Of a stretch of 64,000 nucleotides of DNA, positions 50,255-61,963 are shown in pieces. Location of the stretch: contig CAZYVI010000008.1 of assembly GCA_964651245.1 (NCBI GenBank), forward strand, positions 1 to 64,000, read 5' to 3'. Position 1 is the first letter of the stretch; each line of letters starts with the position of its first letter. The notes under the pieces are model-generated. The model had not been told where the DNA came from. It saw only the letters and a list, made by a program, of their open reading frames with translations, and searched no databases. The stretch is from Avedoeria sp964651245. GTDB lineage: Bacteria > Chloroflexota > Anaerolineae > Epilineales > Epilineaceae. Both the position numbers and the translations under genes were made by a program.

Positions 50255-52681
50255 TCAGCCCTCGGGCGACGCCGCGTCGAAGCTGCGCATGAGCGTCGGC
50301 AGGAAGATCCGGCCGCCCTTGGGCAGCGGCGGCAGCTCGCGCAGGAGCTGGGTGCGGAAGAACTCGATCTGGAGCTGCCCGGCGTAGGCCTGGCTGTCGG
50401 GGCTGCCGAAGCCGTGGCCCTCGCCGGCGACGCGCAGGAACGTCACGTCGGTGCCGTTGGCGGCGAGCTGGTCGTGGATGTTGTTGAGCAGCGGCACCGG
50501 CAGGAAGTCGTCGGTGCCGTGGAACAGCAGCGTCGGTGCCGTGATGTCCTTGCTGCCGTAGAACGGCGAGTCCTGCAGGAACTCGTCGATGTCGGCGAAG
50601 GGCGTCCGGCCCATGAGATAGGAGATCACCGGCGTGTAGCCGAACGTGAACTCCTCGGTCAGGTCGGTCAGCGAGCACTGCGCGTTGCCGGCGGCGTACA
50701 GGTCGGGGTAGCGGCGAAGGCTCTGGAGCGTGAAGTAGCCGCCGTACGAGCAGCCGGTGATCCCGAGGCGCCGCGGGTCGGCGATGCCCGAGCGCACCAG
50801 GCTGTCGACGCCGGCCTTGAGCTGATCGATGTCCACCTGGCCGAAGTTGCGGCCGTCGGCGAGGGCGTCGTAGCTGGCCCGGCTGTCGGCCGTCCGGCCG
50901 GCGGCGTTGGCGATGAGCACCGGCAGGCCGAAGTGCGGCAGCACCGAGTACGGCGCCTCGACGCTGCCACCGTAGTCGAGCGCCATCTGGCCGCCCGGCC
51001 CGCCGGCCTGCCAGACGACGAGCGGGGCCGGCTCGGCCGGCGGCCAGGCATCGGCGGCGCGGTGGACGATGACGCCGGTCAGCGCGGCGCCGTCGGCGGC
51101 CGTCCAGGCCACGGGCTCGGCGCGCAGCTGGGCGGCCAGCTCGCTGGCGTCGAAGTTCACCTCGGTGAGCAGCGTCGGCTCGGTCACCGGCGATGGCTGG
51201 GTGGCGGCGACGCCGAGGTCGCCCCAGGCGATCAACTCGGGCGGTGCGTCGACGCTGGTGAACAGCATCGCCGCGCCGAACGGGCGCACGAAGGCCTGGT
51301 AGGCCGTCCCGGGCTGGTCCCACCACACCGTCTGCTCGCCGGAACCGGCGTCGACGCTGACGAAGGCGCGGTGGACGCCCGACGGGCGCTGGACGATGAG
51401 CGTATCGCCGTCGGCCCAGGCGGCGTCGGAGCTCAGGCTGTCGAAGCCGTCGCCCTCGAGCGTGCGCTCGACGTTGAACGCGGCGTCGAGGACGCGGCGC
51501 TCGATGCCGCTGGGGAAGGCGTAGGTCGGGTGGGCGCGGCCATCGAGCTCGCTGCGCAGGGCGATCGTCAGCACCGACCGCCCGCCGCGCGGGGCGAAGT
51601 CGAGGTCGGCCAGCAGGCCCTGCGGGACGTCGCGGTTGTCGATGCGCTTGACGACGGCGCCGGAGGCGCGGTCGAAGACGTGGAGGGCCGTGCCCGTCAC
51701 CAGCGGGTTGTCCTCGGGCCGCACCAGGCCGAGCGCCTCGCGCACGTGGATGCTGCCGAGGTTGGGCAGACCCTCGGCCGGCGGCGTATTGTTGCGCTGG
51801 CGGTCGCCGTCCCAGTCGGGGATCGTGCGGGTCAGGAACGCCAGACGACTGCCGTCCGCCGACCAGCGGGCCGGACCGACCGACGTGCCGGTCGCGAACT
51901 CGCCGGCCAACGGCTGCTTGCCGCCGCTGGCGACGTCGACGAGGGCGAGCACGAACGCCGCCTGCTGGACCGCCTCGGTCCCCAGGACCTGGGCCGGCCA
52001 GACGCCGGGCGCACTCGCCGGCAGCGCGTCGCGCAGGCCGCGGGGGGCGAAGGGCGAACCGCCCAGCGTCACCGGGACGCTGGCGGGCATCGAACCGCCG
52101 CCGGCGCGCTCGAGGATGAGCGCCTGCTCGAAGTCGGGGCTGAAGCCGCGGATGGACTCGGCCACGTCGGACAGCGCGTCAACCGTCTCCTCGGACCACG
52201 TCCCGTCGGCCGCCCGCAGCGTGACGCGGACGATGCTCACCACCGGCGGCATGTCCTCGCCCGGGATCGCCGACCGCAACACCATCGTCACAAGCGTCTC
52301 GTCGTCGACCCAGCGCCAGGCGAGGTTCTGCTCGAACACGTCGGGCGCACCCGGGCCGAGGCCGGGCGGCATCACGTCGAACGGCGTCTGGTCGCCGGTA
52401 GCGAGGTCGATGAACACCGGCTCCTGCTGGATGAACGCCAGGCTGAGCGTCCCGCCCGGGTTGGGCTCGGTCAAGAAGAACGGCACGTCGATCGTCGTCG
52501 CCGTCTCCAGCAAGCTGCGCTCGTCGGGCGACAGCAGCTCGGGCACGGTGTCGGTCGACGGGTTGAAGTCGACGATCTCGGCGCGGGCAACCCCGGCGCG
52601 GGCGACGCCGAGGGCCAGCGCGGCCAGCGCAGCGGCGCGGGCGAAGCGGGCGAGGCCGGGGTGTGATCGCGGCGGGACCAT
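50255..52681 (-). CDS. secreted S9-family prolyl-oligopeptidase-like enzyme (downstream copy)
   Basis: 808 residues. Signal peptide ends near A-R-A (about 34). The N-terminal part (to about 540) is a beta-propeller-like region, and the C-terminal alpha/beta hydrolase holds the S9 triad. Ser645 is in G-C-S-Y-G-G-Y-F, Asp725 in F-H-G-T-D-D-F-L, and His756 in G-E-G-H-G-F-G. The oxyanion segment V-V-W-Q-A-G-G-P-G-G-Q is unusual: most S9 proteins have H-G-G-P here. The tail carries G-G-R-I-F-L-P-T-L-M-R, a variant of the L-P-L element. Its ATG directly follows the TAG of the upstream copy (no gap). Peptide or ester substrate unknown. Confidence 0.88.
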   Translation of the reverse strand: MVPPRSHPGLARFARAAALAALALGVARAGVARAEIVDFNPSTDTVPELLSPDERSLLETATTIDVPFFLTEPNPGGTLSLAFIQQEPVFIDLATGDQTPFDVMPPGLGPGAPDVFEQNLAWRWVDDETLVTMVLRSAIPGEDMPPVVSIVRVTLRAADGTWSEETVDALSDVAESIRGFSPDFEQALILERAGGGSMPASVPVTLGGSPFAPRGLRDALPASAPGVWPAQVLGTEAVQQAAFVLALVDVASGGKQPLAGEFATGTSVGPARWSADGSRLAFLTRTIPDWDGDRQRNNTPPAEGLPNLGSIHVREALGLVRPEDNPLVTGTALHVFDRASGAVVKRIDNRDVPQGLLADLDFAPRGGRSVLTIALRSELDGRAHPTYAFPSGIERRVLDAAFNVERTLEGDGFDSLSSDAAWADGDTLIVQRPSGVHRAFVSVDAGSGEQTVWWDQPGTAYQAFVRPFGAAMLFTSVDAPPELIAWGDLGVAATQPSPVTEPTLLTEVNFDASELAAQLRAEPVAWTAADGAALTGVIVHRAADAWPPAEPAPLVVWQAGGPGGQMALDYGGSVEAPYSVLPHFGLPVLIANAAGRTADSRASYDALADGRNFGQVDIDQLKAGVDSLVRSGIADPRRLGITGCSYGGYFTLQSLRRYPDLYAAGNAQCSLTDLTEEFTFGYTPVISYLMGRTPFADIDEFLQDSPFYGSKDITAPTLLFHGTDDFLPVPLLNNIHDQLAANGTDVTFLRVAGEGHGFGSPDSQAYAGQLQIEFFRTQLLRELPPLPKGGRIFLPTLMRSFDAASPEG

Positions 52682-55072
52682 CTAGCGCACCTCCGTGAGC
52701 CAGGGCAGCGGCAGGCCGGGCGCGGGTGCGAGGATCGGCCGCAGGCGGTCGGCGAGGGCGCCGAACAGGGCCGGGCCGGCCGCGCCGGGCAGGTGGGCGC
52801 GGAACCACTCGAGCTGCAGCTGGAAGGCGGCGCGCTGGCCGCGCGGGCCGGCGTTCGGCACGCCCTGGATGCCGCCGATGCCGTGGCCGTAGCCGATGCC
52901 GCGGAAGAAGCGGGTCGGCACGCCCTGGAGCTCGAGCTGGTCGTGGATGTTCGTGATCGACTCGAAGAACAGGAAGTCGCTCGTGCCGTGGAACAGCAGC
53001 AGCGGCGTCCGCATCTTGCCGACGTTGTAGGTCGGCGAGTCGCGGACGAACTCGGCGGGGTCGCCGGTGGGCGAGTTGCCCAGCAGGTACGCCAGGAAGG
53101 GCGACCAGCCGAAGTTGTACTCGTACATCATGTCGTTCAGCGAGCATTGGGCGTTGCTGGCGGCGTAGAAGTCGGGAAACTCGACGATGCTCTGCAGCGA
53201 GAAGTAGCCGCCGTACGAGCAGCCCGTGACGCCGACCGCCGCCGGGTTGACGTAGCCCTTGGCGATGAGGGCGTCGACGCCCTCCTTCACGTCGCGGATG
53301 TCGCGCTGGCCATAGTTGCGGCCATCCGCCATGGCCGAGTAGAACGCGGCGCCGTTCGAGTTGCGGCCCGAGCCGTTGACGACGAAGACCGGGATGCCGA
53401 ACGCGGGCAGCAGCGAGTAAGGGCTCTCGACCGACGTGCCCCAGGTGTTCGTCATCTGGCCGCCGGGCCCGCCGGCCTGCCAGACGACGACCGGCCGGGC
53501 CGTCGGCGGTGTCAGCGACCAGGTCTTGGGGTAGATGTAGAGCCCCTCGACCGGCACGCCGGCCGAGGTGGTGTAGGAGATCACCTCGTACGCCAGCCCG
53601 GAAGCGTCGCGCGGGCCGGCGTTGAGGTCGGTGACGGTGGTCAGCGTCGACGACGTGATCGGCGCGTTGTCGTTGCCGACGGCGCCGTAGCGCAGCTCGC
53701 CGGGATCGGTGACGTCGAGGAACGTGCCGACGAGCGTGCCGCCGTTGTAGACGACACCCGAGGGGTAGCTGTGGCCGGTGTACACCGGCTGCGCGGCGGC
53801 GTCGGGCGCGGCGAGGTCGACGATGTGGAGGTGGCGGGTCGTGTTCGTCGGGCTGTTGGCGAGCAGGCGCGTGCCGTCGAGCGGGAGGAACGACGTGCCC
53901 GCGTCATCGAAGCCGGGCCGCGACCAGAGGCCGAGCTTGGCTCCCTCCGGCGAGAAGCGCAGGAGGGCCGTGCCGGCGCTGTACTCGTACAGCGGGTGCT
54001 GGCGCCCCTCGAGCACGGATGGCAGGCTGCCGGCCACCACGAGCGTGCTGCCGTCGGCGGTCCAGAGCGTGTCGCCGAAGAGCAGCTCGGGGTGGTCGAC
54101 GTTCTCGACCGTCGTGACGGCATCGTCGTCGAGGTCGCGGATGTGGAGCCGGCGCTGGGTGAGCCAGCGGTTCTCGCCTGGCGGGATGCGGCCGAGGTTC
54201 TCCTGGACGTTCCAGTAGCCGGTCGGCATCCCGCCGCCGCGGTTGGCGCGGCCGTTGATGTTCCGTCCGGCCCACGGCAGGCCGGCCGAGGTGAGCCACG
54301 AGACCTGGCGCGTTCCCGGGCGGGCCGCGAACGAGTTCAGGGCGCCGAGGACGTCGGTGGCCGGGTCGAGCTCGGCCACCGGCGTCACCGTGCCCTCGGG
54401 AAGGGTGACGATGACCAGCTTGGGCACGCCGCCCTGCGCCAAGCCGACGACGACGTCGGGCTGGCCGACGGCGGCGCGCTCGGCGGGCGTGCGGTTGTCG
54501 AACGTCGGCGGCGAAAACGTCTCGACCGCGTCGACGGTGTTGAGGTCGAGGGCCGGGAAGTTGAGCTTGCCGTCGGGGCCGAGGAACAGGGCGGTGCTGA
54601 ACTGGTAGCGCCCGGTCGGCATCGTCACCGCGGCGCCGACCGACAGCCCTTCGGCGTCGAGGTTCACCGTCGCCAGCGCGTATTGCGTCGGCTGGCCTTG
54701 CTGCTGCGGCGCGGCCACGACGGCGATGCCCTCGCGGTCGCCGGTCCAGATCGGGCGGCCGAAGAACGACATCGTCAGCATGTCGTAGGGGCGCTTCTCG
54801 CCGCTCGTCGTGTCGAGGACGTAGGTGACGTTGCGGTTGCCCTCGGGGATCGCGACGAGCGCCCGCGCGCCGTCCGGCGTGACACCGAAGGTCGTCGTGC
54901 CGCGGGTGCCGGCCCGGATGGCCTCCCAGCGCTGGAGCTCTTCGGCCGACAGCCGGTCGGCGAACTGCTCCGGCTTGGCGGGATCGAAGTCGATGACGTC
55001 GGCGCTGGCGCGTGCTGGCAGCACGGCCGCGCCAAGCGCCAAGAACACGGCGGTCAGCCACGTCCTGCGCAT
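52682..55072 (-). CDS. secreted S9-family prolyl-oligopeptidase-like enzyme (upstream copy)
   Basis: 796 residues, paralogue of the gene right after it. Signal peptide ends near A-R-A-S-A (about 24). Both begin the mature part with V/I-I/V-D-F-x-P. Propeller-like N-terminal two thirds, then the catalytic domain: V-V-W-Q-A-G-G-P-G-G-Q, Ser in G-C-S-Y-G-G-Y-F, Asp in F-H-G-T-S-D-F-L, and His in G-Y-G-H-G-I-G-G. It lacks the C-terminal L-P-L element of its sister. AGGAGA is 8 nt before the ATG. The two copies differ strongly in the propeller, so the duplication is old. Confidence 0.88.
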   Translation of the reverse strand: MRRTWLTAVFLALGAAVLPARASADVIDFDPAKPEQFADRLSAEELQRWEAIRAGTRGTTTFGVTPDGARALVAIPEGNRNVTYVLDTTSGEKRPYDMLTMSFFGRPIWTGDREGIAVVAAPQQQGQPTQYALATVNLDAEGLSVGAAVTMPTGRYQFSTALFLGPDGKLNFPALDLNTVDAVETFSPPTFDNRTPAERAAVGQPDVVVGLAQGGVPKLVIVTLPEGTVTPVAELDPATDVLGALNSFAARPGTRQVSWLTSAGLPWAGRNINGRANRGGGMPTGYWNVQENLGRIPPGENRWLTQRRLHIRDLDDDAVTTVENVDHPELLFGDTLWTADGSTLVVAGSLPSVLEGRQHPLYEYSAGTALLRFSPEGAKLGLWSRPGFDDAGTSFLPLDGTRLLANSPTNTTRHLHIVDLAAPDAAAQPVYTGHSYPSGVVYNGGTLVGTFLDVTDPGELRYGAVGNDNAPITSSTLTTVTDLNAGPRDASGLAYEVISYTTSAGVPVEGLYIYPKTWSLTPPTARPVVVWQAGGPGGQMTNTWGTSVESPYSLLPAFGIPVFVVNGSGRNSNGAAFYSAMADGRNYGQRDIRDVKEGVDALIAKGYVNPAAVGVTGCSYGGYFSLQSIVEFPDFYAASNAQCSLNDMMYEYNFGWSPFLAYLLGNSPTGDPAEFVRDSPTYNVGKMRTPLLLFHGTSDFLFFESITNIHDQLELQGVPTRFFRGIGYGHGIGGIQGVPNAGPRGQRAAFQLQLEWFRAHLPGAAGPALFGALADRLRPILAPAPGLPLPWLTEVR

Positions 55073-55118
55073 CTGGGTGGGTCTCCTGTGGGGTTGAGCG
55101 TTCCGGCGGGCAGTGGGT

Positions 55119-55140
55119 CGGGCGCAACGGGTTGCGTCCG
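55119..55140 (-). terminator. short inverted repeat after copA
   Basis: CGGGCGCAAC pairs with GTTGCGTCCG (one G-T pair) around two bases, 87 nt past the copA stop. It could terminate the copper operon or be an operator of the S9 pair. The tight loop makes the terminator reading uncertain. Confidence 0.35.
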
Positions 55141-55226
55141 ATCCCTCCGGGCAGAACGGCGATGATGGCACGGACGTGACCCGCCCGCCAAGGGCGCGAC
55201 GGCGCGGGCGCCGGTCGCCGCCATCG

Positions 55227-58775
<3,549 letters not shown>

Positions 58776-58824
58776 CGTGACCTCGTGGCGCGTCGCGTCG
58801 TCGCGCAGGAGTCGCTGGGGACCG

Positions 58825-59109
58825 TCAGCCGCGCCGCCGCGGCGACGCTTGGAAGACGTCGAGCACCTCCGACAGCACCCGCTCGCGGGCATCGGGGTCC
58901 TCGCCGCGGATGGCGGTGACGAGGCAGCTGTTGAGGTGGTCCTCGAGGATCAGCTCGGTGACCTTGTCGAGCGCCGCCTGGACGGCACGCACCTGCTGGA
59001 TCACGTCGATGCAGTAGGCGCCCTCGTCGGCCATGCGGGTGATGCCGCGCACGTGGCCCTCGATGCTCTTCAATCGGCGTTGGATCGTGGCCTTGTTGGC
59101 GGGGCTCAT
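58825..59109 (-). CDS. csoR: CsoR-type copper-sensing repressor
   Basis: 94-residue all-helical DUF156 repressor. The Cu(I) ligands of the family are present with exact spacing: Cys33 (A-Y-C-I-D-V), His58 and Cys62 (L-E-D-H-L-N-S-C). R-R-L-K-S-I-E-G-H-V-R-G-I at the N-terminus is the DNA-facing helix. Binding of Cu(I) releases DNA. It should act on the C-tract/G-tract sites at 61703-61720 and 61862-61881. It lies inside the operon it would control, 37 nt after the cupredoxin gene, giving negative feedback. Confidence 0.95.
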   Translation of the reverse strand: MSPANKATIQRRLKSIEGHVRGITRMADEGAYCIDVIQQVRAVQAALDKVTELILEDHLNSCLVTAIRGEDPDARERVLSEVLDVFQASPRRRG

Positions 59110-59146
59110 GGGCGGATCGGCCTCCTCGTCGAATGCGAACGCGCGC

Positions 59147-60106
59147 TCAGGGGGTCGCCGGCGCCGTGGTCGCCGTGGCGATGGGACCCATGCCGTGCAT
59201 GTGGTCGTCGGCGTGCGCGCCCGGCGTCATCGCCCCGCCCATCCCGGGCATCGATCCGCCCATCGGCATCCCGCCGCCCATCGGCATCGTCGGGCTCATC
59301 GGCATCGTGCCCGACATCGGCATCGTGCCGCTCATCGGCATCGACGAGCCCATCATCCCGCGCATCATCTCGCCCATCGCCCCCGCTTCGCCGTGCATGT
59401 GGAGCATGCCGCCGGCGCGCATCTCGGCCATCAATCGCTCGATGTCGGCGCCGGTGCAGCGGCCCATGATCGTCGTGCCCATGCGGTGGCACGGCATGTC
59501 GGCCATCTGCGACGTGTCGACGATGACCTGGCCATCGCCGGCCTCGGCCGAGGCGGTAGTGCCGGCGAACGTGTCGCCCTCGATCGTCATCGGCAGGACC
59601 ATGCCGGCCTCGGCGTGGCCGCTGACGTGGCACGTCATCTCGAACTCGCCCGGCGCCACGAAGATCGCCTTGACCTCGACCGTCGCGCCCGGCAAGAGCG
59701 CGTCGGCGCCGATCCGGACGAGCTCGCCGGGATGGGTGTGGTCCTCGGCCATGTGGGCGCCGGCGCCGATCTGAGCGATCATCGCCGCGGTGTCGCCGCG
59801 CGGCATGATCCGCCACTGATGCGCCAACAGGCCGGTGTTCGTCACGATGAAGCGGTACGGCACGCCGGTCTGGAAGGTCGTCAGCGTCGGCGTGATGGCG
59901 TACTCGCCCACGGTGACCTCGACATCGACCGGCTGCCCGGCGACGGCGGCGACGGGTGCGTTGGGCTCGGTCGCGGTGATGGCGGCAGGCGCGGCGGCGT
60001 CATCGACGTCGCCACCCCGGCAGGCGATCAGGCCGGCGGAGAGCACGACGCTGCCGAGAACCACGGCGACGCGAGCCGGGCTGAAGCGGGTCATCGCGCT
60101 GCCCAT
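59147..60106 (-). CDS. cupredoxin lipoprotein with one CHM repeat and a Met-rich tail
   Basis: 319 residues. Lipobox L-I-A-C (Cys29). Cupredoxin domain about 57-178, with type-1-like ligands His96 (L-L-A-H-Q-W), Cys159, His164 and Met169 (C-H-V-S-G-H-A-E-A-G-M). Residues 196-226 are one copy of the Cys/His/Met repeat found three times in the lipoprotein at 61964 (M-A-D-M-P-C-H-R-M-G-T-T-I-M-G-R-C-T). Residues about 234-306 hold more than twenty Met, in M-P-M-S-G-T units, plus several His, a typical Cu(I)-binding tail. The ATG overlaps the preceding stop (TGATG). Likely an extracytoplasmic copper store or relay. Confidence 0.88.
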   Translation of the reverse strand: MGSAMTRFSPARVAVVLGSVVLSAGLIACRGGDVDDAAAPAAITATEPNAPVAAVAGQPVDVEVTVGEYAITPTLTTFQTGVPYRFIVTNTGLLAHQWRIMPRGDTAAMIAQIGAGAHMAEDHTHPGELVRIGADALLPGATVEVKAIFVAPGEFEMTCHVSGHAEAGMVLPMTIEGDTFAGTTASAEAGDGQVIVDTSQMADMPCHRMGTTIMGRCTGADIERLMAEMRAGGMLHMHGEAGAMGEMMRGMMGSSMPMSGTMPMSGTMPMSPTMPMGGGMPMGGSMPGMGGAMTPGAHADDHMHGMGPIATATTAPATP

Positions 60107-60327
60107 CACGCGGCGCTCCCGGCCCGCGGCGGATAGTCCCACTCCGTCATCGACGCCACGATCTGCTCGACCGTGGCCGGCGGGTCGAACGCGATCGTGA
60201 CGCGCTTGGCGGCCGGGTCGCCGGTCACGTCGGTGACGCCCGGCACGTCGGCGGTGACGACGCGCTTGATCGTGGCGATGCAGTGATCGCAGCTGACGGC
60301 GGGGACCTCGAGGGTCACGGACTCCAT
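60106..60327 (-). CDS. copZ: HMA-domain copper chaperone (CopZ-like)
   Basis: 73 residues, a single heavy-metal-associated fold. Metal motif V-S-C-D-H-C near residue 13 in place of the common M-T-C-x-x-C, followed by the usual A-I-A-T-I-K-R-V helix and a P-A-A-K-R-V-T-I-A-F strand. It would carry Cu(I) in the cytosol to CopA or CsoR. AGGAG is 7 nt before the ATG, inside the 3' end of the previous gene's spacer (4-nt gap). The symbol reflects family plus context. Confidence 0.88.
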   Translation of the reverse strand: MESVTLEVPAVSCDHCIATIKRVVTADVPGVTDVTGDPAAKRVTIAFDPPATVEQIVASMTEWDYPPRAGSAA

Positions 60328-60331
60328 AACG

Positions 60332-60610
60332 TCACTCCTGGGTGGGGTCGGAAGGCAGGGGCGCGGCCCGGTAGCCGGCCCGGTCGATCGCGGCCACGAC
60401 GGCGTCGACCGTCACGCGCCGCGGGTCGTACACCACAAGCGTCTCGCCGCGGGCAAAGGACGTCGACGACTCGGCCACGCCTTCGAGCGACTCGACCGCC
60501 AAGTCGACGGTCATGGCGCAGTTGCCGCACGAGAGGCCGGTCACCGCGAACGTCTGACGGACATGGCCGGCCGGCAACGCCGACGGCGGGCGCTTGAACG
60601 AGATCTTCAT
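60332..60610 (-). CDS. HMA-domain metal-binding protein, second copy
   Basis: 92 residues. A basic 18-residue leader precedes an HMA fold with V-T-G-L-S-C-G-N-C-A-M-T-V (Cys-x-x-Cys) and the closing V-D-A-V-V-A-A-I-D-R-A-G-Y. The C-G-N-C motif and the leader set it apart from the neighbouring copy, so the two may serve different partners, for instance the membrane protein encoded just before and CopA. No clear signal peptide. ATG overlaps the stop of the TauE/SafE gene (ATGA). Confidence 0.87.
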   Translation of the reverse strand: MKISFKRPPSALPAGHVRQTFAVTGLSCGNCAMTVDLAVESLEGVAESSTSFARGETLVVYDPRRVTVDAVVAAIDRAGYRAAPLPSDPTQE

Positions 60611-61656
60611 GGCACCACCTCGATCACGCCGTAGTACATGCCCATGCTACAGCTGAAGTCGATCTGACCCGGCGCTGCCGCCGGCAGCTCGACCGTGGTC
60701 TCGCCGGTCTCGGGCAGCATCGTGACGATGTTGTAGGCCGGCACGGTGAAGGCGCGGATGCAGCCCTGCGCGCCGTTCGAGACGAGCGTGAGCGTGGTCG
60801 GGATGCCGGCCCGGATCGTCAGCCGCGCCGGCTGATAGGCGGTGGATGTGACGTCGATTCGCGCCGCTTGGTGGTCGGCCTGCTCCGCCGCGACGGTCGA
60901 CGCCGACGCCGGCGCGCCCGAGGCCGGCGCCGCCACGCTCGGTCGGCCCGCGCGGGCGAGGTCGCCGCGCCAGCCGAGCAGCCGGGCACCGGAGCGCACC
61001 GACAGGGCGGCGATCGCCAGGACGACGACGGCCGCGACCGGCTTGAAGACGCGGTAGCGCGCGCCGCCCAACCAGGCGCCGCCGACGGCCAGGCCCAGGA
61101 ACAGCGGCGCCGTGCCGAGGGTGAAGGCCGCCATGATCTGCGCCCCGCGCAGCGGCGACTGCGTCCGCGCCGCCAGCAGCTCGACGGCCAGCGTCACGCT
61201 GCACGGGATCAAGACCGTCAGGGCGCCCAAGATCGCCGGCCCCGCCGCGCCACCCTCGCGCGCCCAGTGGCCGATGAACCGCCGGACCGCCCGCGGCGGG
61301 CTGGGAGAGAGGCGCCGCAGGGCCGGATGGACGTCGAACATCTGCAGCACCAGCAGCGCCATGAGCACCCCGACGCCGACGAGCACCCAGCCCTGGAAGC
61401 GCGGGCTGAAGACCTGCCCCACCCAACCGAGCCCGGCGCCGAGCGCCGTGTACGCCGCGGTCTTGGCCGTCAGGAACTGCACCGCCGGCGCCGCCAGGGC
61501 GCGCACCGGCGGCCGCTCGCCTTGCCAGCGCGCCGCCTGCTGGGCCACGGCCGCCGCCAGCAGCCCGCCTTGGACGGCCATGCAACTCAATCCGCCGACC
61601 GAGAGGCCGGCCAGGAAGAACAGCCAGAGGCTCGAAGCCCCGTCGAGATCGGGCAT
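60607..61656 (-). CDS. TauE/SafE (DsbD-like) membrane protein with a C-terminal cupredoxin-like domain
   Basis: 349 residues. Six or so helices with G-L-S-V-G-G-L-S-C-M-A-V-Q-G-G-L at the start and L-I-P-C-S-V-T-L-A-V in the second half; the two cysteines sit in the pseudo-symmetric positions typical of DsbD/SafE transporters. Residues about 270-349 form a cupredoxin-like domain (Y-Q-P-A-R-L-T-I-R-A-G) ending F-S-C-S-M-G-M-Y-Y-G. The Cys/Met end is a known Cu-site variant in this family. First gene of the operon, behind a strong promoter and CsoR-like site. Likely moves copper or reducing equivalents across the membrane; the exact role is inferred. Confidence 0.85.
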   Translation of the reverse strand: MPDLDGASSLWLFFLAGLSVGGLSCMAVQGGLLAAAVAQQAARWQGERPPVRALAAPAVQFLTAKTAAYTALGAGLGWVGQVFSPRFQGWVLVGVGVLMALLVLQMFDVHPALRRLSPSPPRAVRRFIGHWAREGGAAGPAILGALTVLIPCSVTLAVELLAARTQSPLRGAQIMAAFTLGTAPLFLGLAVGGAWLGGARYRVFKPVAAVVVLAIAALSVRSGARLLGWRGDLARAGRPSVAAPASGAPASASTVAAEQADHQAARIDVTSTAYQPARLTIRAGIPTTLTLVSNGAQGCIRAFTVPAYNIVTMLPETGETTVELPAAAPGQIDFSCSMGMYYGVIEVVP

Positions 61657-61702
61657 GAGGCGCGGTCCCCTCACCTGCAATGGGTCGTCGCCGACGAAAT
61701 GG

Positions 61703-61720
61703 TACCCCCCTGGGGGGGGG
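61703..61720 (-). promoter_or_regulatory. CsoR-like operator of the copper operon
   Basis: TACCCCCC followed by TGGGGGGGGG: a C-tract/G-tract inverted repeat like known CsoR boxes. It begins about 10 nt beyond the -10 of the minus-strand promoter, where a repressor would block initiation or escape. Confidence 0.65.
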
Positions 61721-61730
61721 GATCGCATCC

Positions 61731-61760
61731 AGCATAGTCGAGCCTGTCGCCGCGTGTCAA
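61731..61760 (-). promoter_or_regulatory. sigma70-like promoter of the copper operon
   Basis: Minus strand: TTGACA (61760-61755), 18 nt, TATGCT (61736-61731). The predicted start, near 61725, is just before the CsoR-like box and about 70 nt before the first ATG (61656). Confidence 0.65.
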
Positions 61761-61826
61761 TGCCCAAGGACCTGTATGGCATGAACAGCAGGTTAGAACG
61801 CGGCGTCCTCGGCCAGCCCGCACACC

Positions 61827-61856
61827 TTGACGTCGGGCGTGACCACGCCATACACT
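61827..61856 (+). promoter_or_regulatory. sigma70-like promoter of the CHM-repeat lipoprotein gene
   Basis: TTGACG (61827-61832), 18 nt, TACACT (61851-61856). Same spacing as the divergent promoter. The start would be near 61863, inside the second CsoR-like box, about 100 nt before the ATG. Confidence 0.55.
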
Positions 61857-61861
61857 AGCGG

Positions 61862-61881
61862 ACACCCCCGGGGGAGGGGGT
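61862..61881 (+). promoter_or_regulatory. second CsoR-like operator
   Basis: ACACCCCCGGGGGAGGGGGT: C-tract/G-tract repeat right after the -10 of the plus-strand promoter. Its presence on both divergent promoters suggests that the repeat lipoprotein belongs to the CsoR regulon. Confidence 0.6.
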
Positions 61882-61963
61882 CAACCGTTGCGCCTGGCGC
61901 TGCCCAGCGACGCAACGCGCCGGCCCGCGGCGCCCTCCCCTCTCGCACAGGAGCCGTCCATCC

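Noticed and set aside
59215..59350. Regular short repeats that could suggest a CRISPR array
   Set aside because: They encode the Met-rich tail of the cupredoxin lipoprotein, have about 18-nt units and no spacers of constant length.
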